Shown here piece by piece: positions 40,040 to 49,146 of a DNA stretch of 64,000 bases. The notes beneath the pieces were generated by a model that did no database searches, was not told the origin of the DNA, and saw nothing but the letters and a program-made list of their open reading frames with translations. Numbering within the stretch: the first letter of the stretch is position 1; each line of letters opens with the position of its first letter. Position numbers and translations under genes: made by a program. Source of the stretch: Caballeronia temeraria (GTDB lineage Bacteria > Pseudomonadota > Gammaproteobacteria > Burkholderiales > Burkholderiaceae); the NCBI RefSeq assembly GCF_001544795.2, contig NZ_FCOI02000002.1, forward strand, positions 434,001 to 498,000, written 5' to 3'.

Positions 40040-40720
40040 ATGGATTTCGGGATCGAGAGCAAAGTGTTCTCGCACGCTAAACGTATAAGGTTGGCGATAG
40101 CGGATGACCATCCTCTTGTCATCCTCGCAGTCGAGCGGCTTGCCGGGAATTTTCCCAATGTAGAGGTCGTGAGCCGCAGTTCGAATTCGACCCAGCTCGA
40201 AGAGTCGCTCGCCCGCGGCGAGTGTGACGTCGCGATCATCGATTTCTACATGCCGGGCGGACGTTACGGCGACGGCATCGAGTTGATCCAACACGTTGCA
40301 AAAACGTATCCCGAAGTTCGCATCGTCGTCATGTCGCGCAATGACGACGCCGCGCTGGTCAAGCAAGCGCTGGAAGCGGGCGCCCACGCTTTCCTGAGCA
40401 AGGAAGACCGGCTCGATCTGATTTACGTCGCGATCGTTTCGGTCATCGCTAGCGAGACCTATCTCGGGCCGGCAGTGCGCCGAACGCTGGCGCTCGCTGA
40501 CTCGGAAAGCCACGCACGCTTCATTCGTCAAAAGCTCACGAGCCGCGAACTGGAAGTCATCGAGCGTTATGCGCGAGGCGCGAACGTCACCGTAATCGCC
40601 AGGGAACTCGGCCGTAGCGTGAAAACAATCAGTGCACAAAAGTGCGCGGCCATGCGGAAGCTCGATCTGTCGACAGACGCGGATTTATATCGATTCATCG
40701 CGGACAGCGGTTTGATCTAG
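40040..40720 (+). CDS. RcsB-like response regulator 2
   Basis: About 226 residues from ATG at 40040, which has GAAGGGG upstream; an in-frame ATG at 39944 would add 32 residues that do not fit a receiver. The receiver has IADDHP, the acceptor Asp in AIIDFYMPGGRYGDGIELI (very like RcsB's MPGDKYGDGI), Ser in VVMSRND in place of the usual Thr, and Lys in LSKED. The HTH includes LTSRELEVIERYARGANVT and VKTISAQKCAAMRKLD. It is divergent in sequence from its two neighbours, so the duplication is old. The gene starts in AT-rich DNA. Confidence 0.85.
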   Translation: MDFGIESKVFSHAKRIRLAIADDHPLVILAVERLAGNFPNVEVVSRSSNSTQLEESLARGECDVAIIDFYMPGGRYGDGIELIQHVAKTYPEVRIVVMSRNDDAALVKQALEAGAHAFLSKEDRLDLIYVAIVSVIASETYLGPAVRRTLALADSESHARFIRQKLTSRELEVIERYARGANVTVIARELGRSVKTISAQKCAAMRKLDLSTDADLYRFIADSGLI

Positions 40721-40831
40721 ACGCGCCGCGCAGCGCGTACGCCGCAAGGCTCAGAGGCTGGCAAGGAGACAACGCCCGGTCGATTCGACGACTGTTGCGG
40801 GCCAGACAGACTCCACGGAACGCACACAACA

Positions 40832-41482
40832 ATGAGAACAAATACGCCGAAACGGGCGATCGTTGCGGACGACCATCCGGTCGTCGTCACGGGCATCCGA
40901 AGCTTGCTCGAGCGAGACGGCGCGATCCAGGTGGTCGCCACCGCCCGTGACACGCTGGAGCTTGCGGAAGCCGTCGACAGCACGCCGTGCGATCTCGTTT
41001 TCTCCGACATCGGCATGCGCGGCATCGACGGGGAAAGCAATTCGATCCCTTTTCTCCGGCGTTTGTCGTGGCAGGAAAACCGGCCAAAGGTCATCGTGCT
41101 CACGATGATCTCCCAGACGCGCATGCTCGCCGGTCTCGTCCAGCTTGGCGTGGACGGCGTCGTCGACAAACGCGACGGACTCGCATGTCTCCACGACGCG
41201 ATTTCCGTGGCCGAGGCGGGCGGTTGCTTTCTTTCGCCCTGCGTGCAGGCGGCGGTGAGCCATCTGCCGACTGAATCGCCGGCGCGCGCGGGTGTATTGA
41301 GCCGTCGCGAGTGGGAAGTCTTTCAACTTTACGCGCGCGGTCTGCTCGTTCATGAAATCGCGGATCACTTCGGGCGCAGCCGCAAGACGATCGCGACGCA
41401 ACGGCGCAGCGGCATGCGCAAGCTTGGACTCGACAGCGAAGAAGAACTGGTCGCCTATCTCCAGCAAGTCGGATTGATCTGA
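40832..41482 (+). CDS. RcsB-like response regulator 3
   Basis: A 216-residue NarL/RcsB-type regulator. The receiver has VADDHPVVVTGI, acceptor Asp in VFSDIGMRGIDGE (the usual Met-Pro after the Asp is Gly-Met-Arg-Gly), Thr in VLTMIS and Lys in VDKRDG. The HTH has LSRREWEVFQLYARGLLVHE and RKTIATQRRSGMRKLG. Its GC content is typical of the chromosome, unlike the leaders of regulators 1 and 2. It is the closest of the three to the hybrid kinase, 182 bases upstream, and is the best candidate for the cognate partner; this is inference from position. Confidence 0.87.
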   Translation: MRTNTPKRAIVADDHPVVVTGIRSLLERDGAIQVVATARDTLELAEAVDSTPCDLVFSDIGMRGIDGESNSIPFLRRLSWQENRPKVIVLTMISQTRMLAGLVQLGVDGVVDKRDGLACLHDAISVAEAGGCFLSPCVQAAVSHLPTESPARAGVLSRREWEVFQLYARGLLVHEIADHFGRSRKTIATQRRSGMRKLGLDSEEELVAYLQQVGLI

Positions 41483-41664
41483 AAGGGCGCGGCCGTCGGC
41501 GGTGTCCGGCTTCGGAGCGAATTGAGACGGTTCTGATTCAATCGCGATGCGTTGCGGATCAGACTCAACACATTTGCACTCGACAGGCAAGCACGAAGCG
41601 CGGATACGACGAGCGGCCAAACGCCGCGATTGCGTCTTCATGGTCTTGCCCGGCTGGAGAAAGC

Positions 41665-44600
41665 ATGTGTCGTTGCAGGCGTCGGCTTGCATCCGAGGGG
41701 ATCGACTTGATAGTTCTGTTCGCGCGTTGTCTGCTTGTTCTTGCCCTGATCGCATCGCCATTCAGCCATGCGGCCGAATCGCATGTCTCCGGCGCCAGCG
41801 CTTCACGCGCGACGGCCGACATTCGGAACGAAACGAGTCAGGCAACGGAACCGTTCAAGCTCGATGCGTCGGATAGCGGTTATGTGCACACGCTCAGGCC
41901 GATCATCGTCGGCTTGATCGAAGCGCCCGAGGGCGTCGGCGGCGCGTCGCTCCAGCCGCCGGAAGTGGCGCTCGAAAAAATCGAGCGATCGCTGGGCGTC
42001 ACGTTCCAGACAAAGTCATTCAACGATTGGCCCAAGGCCGCGCGCGCTTTCCAGCATGGCGAGATCGAGATGATCGTCGCGGCTAGTCCGCCCGGAACGC
42101 TGAATTACGCGATGCACTCCGAATTGCAGCCGCTCGACGAGTTGATCCGGCGCGCGTTCAACCGAACGGGAGCGCAGGCAGTGGCATCGTCGGGCTGGAG
42201 CATCACCGCGGTGCGCTTGTTCCCGGCGCTGATCGGCGTCGCAGCCGTGCTGTTCGTGACGCTGCGCGCGTTCATTCGGCTGCAGCGGGAAATGGGCCGG
42301 CGCATGGAAACCGAGCAGCGTCTCGCCACGCAGCTCAGTTTTCAGCAAACCATGATGGAGGTGGTGCCGTATCCGCTCGTCGCGAAGGACATGCAAAACC
42401 GCTACGTCGCGGTGAATCGCGCCTTCGAGGAGGCGCTCGGCGTGCGCCGCGAAGACATTCTCGGGCGCACGAGTCTCGAAGCGCTGGCGTGGGGCGAGGC
42501 GCATAGCCGCGTGCTGCACGATCTGACGCGCGCGACACTGGCGACCGGCCAGCGTCAGGAAGTCGAAACGGAGTTCGCCGATAAGACTCACCGCGCGCGA
42601 TGCGGCCTGTTCTGGACCGGCGCGTTCCTGGCGTCGAACGGGGAGCGGGCCGGCGTTGTCGGCACGATGATCGACATCACCGATATCCGCGACGCCGAAA
42701 CGCGCGCGCGGCAGACCGAGCAGCGTCTTCACGACGTGACGCGATCGCTGCCCGTGGTCGTGTTCCAGTTGCGCCGCGCAAGCGACGGCGCGTATAGCCT
42801 TCCCTATATCGACGGCGATGCCCGCCAATTGCTCGGGCTCGACGTCACCGCACTCGCCGACCATCCGGTTCATGCACTCACGCACGTCCACGACGAAGAC
42901 AGCGCGCGTCTTCTCGCGGAAATCGAAAATTCGGCGCGAACGCTCGAGCCGCTGCATACCGAGTTCCGTTCGACGGTGGAAGGCATCAGCCGCTGGGTTC
43001 GTGCCGATTTCGTCGCGCATCGCGAAGACGACGGCGCGGTCGTGTGGAGCGGCTATTGGGCCGACGCCAGTGTGGAGCATGCCCGCGCCGAAGAACTCGC
43101 GCGTGCGCGCGATGCCGCCGAGGCCGCGTCGCGCGCGAAGGACGATTTCCTGGCAATGATGAGCCACGAAATCCGCACGCCGATGAACGGCGTCCTCGGT
43201 CTCGTCGAAGTGCTCGAAAACACGTCGCTCAATGCCGATCAGTCGCAGATGCTCGGCATGATCCAGGATTCCGCGAGCGCGCTCCTGCAGATTCTGGACG
43301 ATCTCCTCGACTATTCGAAGATCGAGGCCGGCCGGTTGACGATCGAATCGATGCCGATCGATTTGCGCGAGCTGGTGGACGGCGCAGTCGGCCTGCTCGC
43401 GGGACGCGCGCATGAAAAGGGATTGCGCGTGCGTGTCGACGTGACGCCGGAGGTGGCCGCGACCGTGAAGGGCGACAGCGTCCGGCTCAGACAGGTTCTC
43501 TTCAACCTGATGAGCAACGCGATCAAGTTCACGGCCAAGGGCGACGTTGCGCTCCACGTGCGCGTGGTCGAGCAGCGCGAGTCGGAGCAGGTGATCGAAC
43601 TGTCCGTGAAGGACACCGGCATCGGGATCGCCAAAGAGGCGCAGCAGAGCCTCTTCGAGCCGTTCGTGCAAGCGGAGACATCCACGACGCGCCGCTTCGG
43701 CGGCACCGGACTGGGCCTGACGATCTGCAATCGTCTCGTCGAGCTCATGGGCGGCACAATGAGTCTGCAAAGCGCGCTGGGCGTGGGAACGTCAATGACG
43801 GTTCGCCTCACGATGCCCATCGAAACGCGGCACTATCAGATCGAAGGATTGCGGGCGAAGCGGGCCATCGTGGCCATCGACGACGACCGCGTCGCTGCCG
43901 CGCTCATGCACTATGGCGAAGCGCTCGGCCTGAGCTTGCGGCGTTGCACGCCCGATGAACTCGCGCGATCGAAGTCAGGGTCGCTTCGCGATATCGACAT
44001 CGTCTTTCTGAGCGACACGCACAAAAGCGCGTCGCCGCCGGGATCACGCGTGATTCACGTCACCGAGAAGCCCAAGCCGACCGGATACCGCATTCTCGAA
44101 GACGACATCCGCGTGAGCGTCAATCCGATCTCGTGGCACGGACTCGGCGCGGCCTGTGTCGCCGCCTTCACCGGGATGCCGCGCGTCGCATCCGGCCTCG
44201 CGCTTTCCCAGGAAACGAAGATGGCGGCGCCTGATCGCGAGGACGCACTGCGCAAAGGAAAGCTGGTGCTCGTGGCCGAGGATCATCCGGTGAATCAGGA
44301 ACTGATCCGCAATCAGCTGTCGCTGCTCGGATTCGCCTGCGATGTCGTGCACGACGGCGCCGAGGCTCTGGCGGCGCTCGTCGACACGCGCTACGGCTTT
44401 CTGATCACCGACTGCCATATGCCGAACATGACCGGCTACGAACTCGCGCGCCGCATCCGGGCGGATGAAGCGGGCACGGCGCGCCGTCTGCCGATTCTCG
44501 GCATCACCGCGAGCACCGCGCCCGAGGAGTTGCGCAAGTGCCGCGACGCGGGCATGGATGACTGTCTCGTGAAGCCGACGCGGCTCGCCACCTTGCGCGA

Positions 44601-45030
44601 GCATCTGCACCGTTGGTGGGTGACCGACAGCGCCGCACCCGAGCCGGCCGCGCATCCGGCGCAAGAGACCGACGCGTCCCCTGTCGACGACGAAGAACTC
44701 GACCTGAACGCGATGGCGCAACTGTGGGGCAGCGAGGCGACCGTCAAGGCGTTGCTGGACGCGTTCGTCTCGTCGTTCTGCGAGGATCTCGAAGCGCTGC
44801 GCCGCTTGCTGGATCGCGGCACGGTGGACGATCTGCGCGACTGGCATCATCGCGTCGTCGGGGCGGCCAGCGTGCTGCAATATCGGCCGCTGCTCACCGC
44901 GCTCGAGGATTTTCGCCGCGATCTGCATGTGAAATCGCGCGCCGTGCGTCATCGCGAGGGGCTTGCGCTCATCGCGCGATGCGAGCAACTCGTCGAACGG
45001 ATCAACGTGCAAGGCGCGGCGATTATTTGA
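41665..45030 (+). CDS. Hybrid sensor histidine kinase with receiver and Hpt domains (RcsC/EvgS-like)
   Basis: A 1121-residue inner-membrane kinase. Signal/anchor at about 15-36; periplasmic part to about 175 resembling one lobe of a solute-binding (SBP_bac_3) domain (ERSLGVTFQTKSFNDW, then GEIEMIVAASPP); second membrane helix at about 182-207; two PAS-like regions (about 225-350 and 365-480); HisKA with His501 in MMSHEIRTPMNG; HATPase with NLMSNAIKF, DTGIGI and GGTGLGLTI; a degenerate receiver-like segment at about 730-850; a receiver with Asp916 in LITDCHMP and Lys in VKPT; and a C-terminal Hpt domain with His1062 in WHHRVVGAAS. The Lys normally next to the Hpt Gly is Val1065. A ribosome site (GGAGAAAGC) precedes ATG. 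It probably signals to the adjacent RcsB-like regulators. Confidence 0.9.
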   Translation: MCRCRRRLASEGIDLIVLFARCLLVLALIASPFSHAAESHVSGASASRATADIRNETSQATEPFKLDASDSGYVHTLRPIIVGLIEAPEGVGGASLQPPEVALEKIERSLGVTFQTKSFNDWPKAARAFQHGEIEMIVAASPPGTLNYAMHSELQPLDELIRRAFNRTGAQAVASSGWSITAVRLFPALIGVAAVLFVTLRAFIRLQREMGRRMETEQRLATQLSFQQTMMEVVPYPLVAKDMQNRYVAVNRAFEEALGVRREDILGRTSLEALAWGEAHSRVLHDLTRATLATGQRQEVETEFADKTHRARCGLFWTGAFLASNGERAGVVGTMIDITDIRDAETRARQTEQRLHDVTRSLPVVVFQLRRASDGAYSLPYIDGDARQLLGLDVTALADHPVHALTHVHDEDSARLLAEIENSARTLEPLHTEFRSTVEGISRWVRADFVAHREDDGAVVWSGYWADASVEHARAEELARARDAAEAASRAKDDFLAMMSHEIRTPMNGVLGLVEVLENTSLNADQSQMLGMIQDSASALLQILDDLLDYSKIEAGRLTIESMPIDLRELVDGAVGLLAGRAHEKGLRVRVDVTPEVAATVKGDSVRLRQVLFNLMSNAIKFTAKGDVALHVRVVEQRESEQVIELSVKDTGIGIAKEAQQSLFEPFVQAETSTTRRFGGTGLGLTICNRLVELMGGTMSLQSALGVGTSMTVRLTMPIETRHYQIEGLRAKRAIVAIDDDRVAAALMHYGEALGLSLRRCTPDELARSKSGSLRDIDIVFLSDTHKSASPPGSRVIHVTEKPKPTGYRILEDDIRVSVNPISWHGLGAACVAAFTGMPRVASGLALSQETKMAAPDREDALRKGKLVLVAEDHPVNQELIRNQLSLLGFACDVVHDGAEALAALVDTRYGFLITDCHMPNMTGYELARRIRADEAGTARRLPILGITASTAPEELRKCRDAGMDDCLVKPTRLATLREHLHRWWVTDSAAPEPAAHPAQETDASPVDDEELDLNAMAQLWGSEATVKALLDAFVSSFCEDLEALRRLLDRGTVDDLRDWHHRVVGAASVLQYRPLLTALEDFRRDLHVKSRAVRHREGLALIARCEQLVERINVQGAAII

Positions 45031-45063
45031 TTGTCGTGAGGGGCGCCGCGAGCGCCGCGCCCT

Positions 45064-45999
45064 TCACACAGGATGCGCCGCGGAATCCGCTTCGACGAGT
45101 TCGCGGTCGCGGAAATGCGCGAGCGCGAAATCCACGAAGGAGCGTGTCTTGGCCGGCACGTGCCGCCGGCCCGGATAGACGATCGACACTTCCTTATCCG
45201 CGTCCTTGAGCGTGTAGCCCGGCAGCAGCCGCACGAGCGAACCCGATTCGATATCCTGCGCCACGTAGCTCTGCGGCAGCACGGCGATTCCCATTCCCGA
45301 CAGCGCCGCTTGCCGCAACATGTGCGAGCTGTTCACGGCGTAGGCCGGATCGATTTCGACGCTTTCCGTCTCACCCGACGATCCGGTGAAGGACCACGCC
45401 GAGCCATGAATATCCGTCGACGGGGCGAGAAACTCGTGTGCCGTCAACGATGCCGGGCGCGCGGGCGCGCCGCGTCGCGCAAGATAGTCCGGCGATGCGA
45501 CGAGGACCGATGCGACCCGCATCAGCGGGCGATTGATGAGCGTGCCGCTGTTGACGAGATGCGGCACGACGATGCCCACGTCGAAACCTTCCGCGACGAG
45601 ATCGACCGGACGATGCAGCAGCGTGAGGCGTAGCTTCACGTCGGGGTATCGGTCGCGGAAGCCGCGCAGCATCGGCGTGAGTCCGAGCAACGAAAACGAT
45701 GCCGACGCCACGAGCTTGAGCGTGCCCGAAGGATCGACAGAACTGCTCGCCACCGACGCTTCCATGGCTTCGATTTGCTCGATGACGAGCCGGCAGCCCT
45801 CGGCATACGCGCGTCCCGCTTCGGTCAGCGACACGCTGCGCGTGGTCCGGTTCAGCAGACGCGTGTTGAGATGCGCTTCGAGCAGCGACACATAGCGCGT
45901 GATCACGGCATTGGAGAGATCGAGCGCGGCGGCGGCGCGGCCGAACGATTCGGTCTCCGCCACCTTCAGAAAGACGCGCATCGCCTGGAGTTGATTCAT
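45064..45999 (-). CDS. LysR-family transcriptional regulator
   Basis: A 311-residue LysR protein of the CrgA/AphB-like group. The winged HTH is MNQLQAMRVFLKVAETESFG then AAAALDLSNAVITRYVSLLE and LNRTTRSVSLTEAG; residues 90-300 are the effector-binding domain. The start MNQLQAM is the family N-terminus; an upstream open extension of about 70 codons does not fit. It is transcribed toward the hybrid kinase and is divergent from the porin gene across about 440 bases, so the porin is a possible target, but that is not shown by the sequence. Confidence 0.92.
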   Translation of the reverse strand: MNQLQAMRVFLKVAETESFGRAAAALDLSNAVITRYVSLLEAHLNTRLLNRTTRSVSLTEAGRAYAEGCRLVIEQIEAMEASVASSSVDPSGTLKLVASASFSLLGLTPMLRGFRDRYPDVKLRLTLLHRPVDLVAEGFDVGIVVPHLVNSGTLINRPLMRVASVLVASPDYLARRGAPARPASLTAHEFLAPSTDIHGSAWSFTGSSGETESVEIDPAYAVNSSHMLRQAALSGMGIAVLPQSYVAQDIESGSLVRLLPGYTLKDADKEVSIVYPGRRHVPAKTRSFVDFALAHFRDRELVEADSAAHPV

Positions 46000-46440
46000 T
46001 GAGAGAGCGAGGTGAGAAGCGTCCGTGGAACGCTTCAAGTATGCAGATCGATGCGGGCGATAAAAGCACCGCCTCGCGTGCGCGATCGTAGAGCGCGATG
46101 GAACGCGGGGGAATCGGACGCTTCCGATCGATGGCAGGTGTCTCAATGCGACCACTGTGGCATGGATGCAACTGTGGCCTGTCGGCACCTTTTCTCCGCG
46201 CGAGCCGGATGACACGTAAGTGCATGCGGCCTAAGCGTTAACCCATCCTGAAAATGAACTTTTCGAATTATTCGAAAAGGCTTTTGTGTTTCCTTTGTCG
46301 GCTTCTCAAAAAGACCGGGCAATAAACTTTGCCGTGCCGAATATCGGTGCTGAACCAATCGAGAGAAGACGGGAGTCGGAACTCGGCAGGCGTTTGGCCT
46401 GAAGCAACCCATCGAGTCTCCAGACTCAAAAGGAATACAC
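46000..46440 (+). other. 441-base divergent spacer between the LysR and porin genes
   Basis: No gene is supported. The right half is the porin leader and holds a 21-base perfect palindrome at 46259-46279. A good ribosome site (AAGGAA) lies just before the porin ATG. The long leader fits a highly regulated outer-membrane protein. Confidence 0.5.
46259..46279 (+). repeat. Perfect 9-base inverted repeat in the porin leader region
   Basis: CTTTTCGAA and TTCGAAAAG flank TTA, about 160 bases before the porin start. It is AT-rich in a GC-rich setting. It could be an operator, an mRNA leader hairpin or a weak terminator (CTTTTGTGTTT follows). The sequence does not decide between these. Confidence 0.6.
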
Positions 46441-47586
46441 ATGAAAAAGACTCTGATCGTAGCGGCTGTCGCCGCTGTGGCCGCATCGTTCGCAACTGCT
46501 GCAAGCGCGCAAAGCAGCGTCACGCTGTATGGTTTGGTGGACGCAGGTCTCACGTACGTCAACAACGTGCAGGCTCCGGAAGGCGCGGGCTATCAAAAGG
46601 CGAGCGCTTGGGGCGTAACGGGCGGCAACGTCCAGATGAGCCGTTGGGGCCTGCGCGGCGCCGAAGACCTCGGCGGCGGCATGAAGGCAATCTTCACGTT
46701 GGAGAATGGCTTCGACGTGGCGAACGGCGGTAGCCTTACCTCCGAATTCGGCCGTCAGGCATTCGTCGGTCTGTCGACGAACGCTGGCACCCTGACCCTG
46801 GGCAAGCAGACCGACTCCGTGGTCGACTACCTCGGCCCGCTGAGCGCGACCGGCACGTGGGGCGGTACGTATTTCGCACATCCGGGTAATCTGGATAACC
46901 TGAACGGCGATTTCTTCCGTGAGAACAACTCCGTCAAGTTCCAGAGCGCGAACTACTCGGGCTTCTCGTTCAGCGGCCTGTATGGCTTCTCGAACTCGGC
47001 AGGCAGCTTTGCGGCTAACCGTGCTTACAGTATCGGCGCAGGCTACACGAACGCGGGTCTGAAGATCGGCGCGGCATACATGCAAGCGAACGGCATCGGC
47101 AGCAATGTCTCGGGCTCGATCACTGACGTTGCACCGTTCGATGTGAACGGCAATGTCATGACCGACGTGCGTCAGCGCACGTTCGGCGCAGGCGCGAGCT
47201 ACGCGATCGGTGCAGCGACGGTCGGCGCTGTGTGGACGCAAACGCGTCAGGACCAGAACTCGAACTCTGGCTTGATCGTCACCAACAACTTCGAAGTGAA
47301 CGGTCGCTACGCGTTGACCCCGGCGCTTTCGCTCGGCGCTGCGTACACGTTCACCAAAGCCAAGTACAGCTTCGAAGATGCGTCGACGCGCGTTCGCTAC
47401 CACCAGTTCGGCGTGCAGACGGACTACGCTCTGTCGAAGCGCACCGACATCTATGCCGAAGGCGTGATGGAGATCGCCAGCGGTGGTCCGAAGGGCTACT
47501 ACCCGGCGGCCGAGATCAACGGCGTGGCAGCTTCCTCGAGCAGCCGTCAGGTTCTCGTGACGACGGGTATCCGTCACCGCTTCTAA
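46441..47586 (+). CDS. Gram-negative general porin (OmpC/Omp32-like)
   Basis: A 381-residue outer-membrane porin. The signal peptide MKKTLIVAAVAAVAASFATA ends at SAQ/SSVTLYG; the mature part starts with the family strand SSVTLYGLVDAGLTYVNN and contains WGLRGAEDLGGGMKAIFTLE and FGRQAFVGL. The end RQVLVTTGIRHRF has the C-terminal Phe needed for BAM recognition. It should form a 16-strand trimeric barrel that passes small hydrophilic solutes. A strong terminator follows, so it is transcribed alone. Confidence 0.95.
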   Translation: MKKTLIVAAVAAVAASFATAASAQSSVTLYGLVDAGLTYVNNVQAPEGAGYQKASAWGVTGGNVQMSRWGLRGAEDLGGGMKAIFTLENGFDVANGGSLTSEFGRQAFVGLSTNAGTLTLGKQTDSVVDYLGPLSATGTWGGTYFAHPGNLDNLNGDFFRENNSVKFQSANYSGFSFSGLYGFSNSAGSFAANRAYSIGAGYTNAGLKIGAAYMQANGIGSNVSGSITDVAPFDVNGNVMTDVRQRTFGAGASYAIGAATVGAVWTQTRQDQNSNSGLIVTNNFEVNGRYALTPALSLGAAYTFTKAKYSFEDASTRVRYHQFGVQTDYALSKRTDIYAEGVMEIASGGPKGYYPAAEINGVAASSSSRQVLVTTGIRHRF

Positions 47587-47621
47587 AGCGGTCTGAGCAG
47601 TACCAAGCTTTAACTAGCTAG

Positions 47622-47648
47622 AAAAGGGCGCCGCAAGGCGCCCTTTTC
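47622..47648 (+). terminator. Terminator downstream of the porin gene
   Basis: AAAAGGGCGCC and GGCGCCCTTTT form an 11-pair perfect stem with loop GCAA. The A- and T-rich flanks let it work in both directions. Confidence 0.85.
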
Positions 47649-47760
47649 GCATTGGCGCCCGCTTTCGACAAAGCGAAATGCGCCCCGCACCCGGATGCTC
47701 TACCATGACGATGCGACCGTCGTCTTGAAAAGGTGACTGTTCGCCAACAGGAGAGCAACG

Positions 47761-48207
47761 ATGATCTCGACATGCCGACCACATGTCCGCTGGATAGCCG
47801 TTCTGATGCTCACGACGCTCGCCGCGACCACGGCGCAGGCCGACACCATCGATCTGAAAGGGAATCTCCAGCCGTCGAGCGAAGTTCCGCCGCGCGTAAG
47901 CAAAGGCCACGGCATCCTCGACGCCACTTTCGACACCGACACCAAAGTGCTCGCCTGGACCGCGACCTACGCGGAACTCTCGGGACCGGTGACGATGGCG
48001 CATTTCCACGGTCCGGCGCCGGTCGGACAGAACGCGAAGGTGCAAGTCCCCATCGACAAGAAAGCGCTCGCGAGCCCGATGAAAGGACAGGCGACGCTGA
48101 CGGACGTGCAGGTGACCGATCTCATGGCCGGGCAGTGGTACTTCAACATCCATACGCAGGAAAACCCGACCGGCGAGATACGCGGTCAGGTCATGCCGTC
48201 GAATTGA
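47761..48207 (+). CDS. Exported CHRD-domain protein
   Basis: A 148-residue protein with an N-terminal signal peptide ending near TTAQADT and a single CHRD domain: LQPSSEVPPRVSKGHGILDA, then MAHFHGPAPVGQNA and WYFNIHTQENPTGEIRGQV. CHRD domains occur in chordin and in bacterial secreted proteins; several His residues (HFHG, NIHT) may bind metal. Its biochemical role is not established. A ribosome site (AGGAGAG) precedes the ATG. It is followed 12 bases later by the esterase gene. Confidence 0.87.
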   Translation: MISTCRPHVRWIAVLMLTTLAATTAQADTIDLKGNLQPSSEVPPRVSKGHGILDATFDTDTKVLAWTATYAELSGPVTMAHFHGPAPVGQNAKVQVPIDKKALASPMKGQATLTDVQVTDLMAGQWYFNIHTQENPTGEIRGQVMPSN

Positions 48208-48219
48208 TTCGAATCGACG

Positions 48220-49146
48220 ATGAGTTGGCAAAGCGCTTTCGCGTGCTGGATCGTCAGCAGACGCATGCGCCCGCATAGCACGCACGCGGCGCTCGACGTC
48301 GCACTCGCGCGCAGCTACGCGTCACGCCGGATCTGGTCGCCGGCCGTGCCGAAAGGCTGGCGGCTCGACATTCGCGAGGCGGGCGACGAATGGCTCGTCC
48401 CGCCGACGCCATCGCGCGCAACCATTCTCTATCTTCACGGCGGCGGCTATTACTTCTGCTCGCCGCGCAGTCATCGCGCGATCACGTTCGGATTGGCGAC
48501 GCGCGCGAACGCCAGCGTGTTTTCGCTCGATTATCGTCTCGCGCCCGAGCATCGCTTTCCGGCCGCACTCGACGATAGTGTCGCGGCTTATCGGCGAATG
48601 CTCGATGACGACGTGCCCGCGCGATCAATCGTCATCGCGGGCGATTCGGCCGGCGGCGGCCTCGCGCTCGCGACGCTGCTCGCCCTGCGCGACGCCCGCG
48701 ATCCGCTTCCCGCCGCCGCCGTGTTGTTCTCACCGTGGACCGACCTGAGCTGCAGCGGCGAGTCGATGCGCACCAACGACGGCCGTGACCCGATGTACCA
48801 CGCGTCGGTGTTTCCCAAAGTGGCCGCACAGTATCTCGGCGCGGCGGACGCGCGACATCCGTACGCGTCGCCCGTGTTCGGAGACTTCGAAGGCTTGTCG
48901 CCGCTCCTCATTCAGGTCGGCGACACGGAACTGCTGCTCGACGACGCCACGCGCGTCGCAACCCGGGCGCGCGCGGCGGGTGTGCGCGTCGAGCTGGAAA
49001 TATGGCGCAACGTGCCGCACATCTTCCAGATCTGGGCGCCGTTCATGCCCGAAGCGCGCGACGCGCTCGCGCACGCCGCCGCATTCATCGAAGCGGCGAC
49101 GGCCGCAACTCATGCTCATCGGCCGCCCATGACCTCGATCGTCTGA
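48220..49146 (+). CDS. Alpha/beta hydrolase of the hormone-sensitive-lipase (esterase) family
   Basis: A 308-residue cytoplasmic esterase. The oxyanion-hole motif is YLHGGGYYFCSPRSHR, the nucleophile Ser lies in VIAGDSAGGGLALA, the Asp in VGDTELLLDDA, and the His near VPHIFQIW. These place it in the HSL/family IV group that hydrolyses short acyl esters or lactones. Natural substrate unknown. The start ATG has only a weak ribosome site, suggesting coupling to the CHRD gene. Its end overlaps the convergent EcsC gene by about 30 bases. Confidence 0.9.
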   Translation: MSWQSAFACWIVSRRMRPHSTHAALDVALARSYASRRIWSPAVPKGWRLDIREAGDEWLVPPTPSRATILYLHGGGYYFCSPRSHRAITFGLATRANASVFSLDYRLAPEHRFPAALDDSVAAYRRMLDDDVPARSIVIAGDSAGGGLALATLLALRDARDPLPAAAVLFSPWTDLSCSGESMRTNDGRDPMYHASVFPKVAAQYLGAADARHPYASPVFGDFEGLSPLLIQVGDTELLLDDATRVATRARAAGVRVELEIWRNVPHIFQIWAPFMPEARDALAHAAAFIEAATAATHAHRPPMTSIV

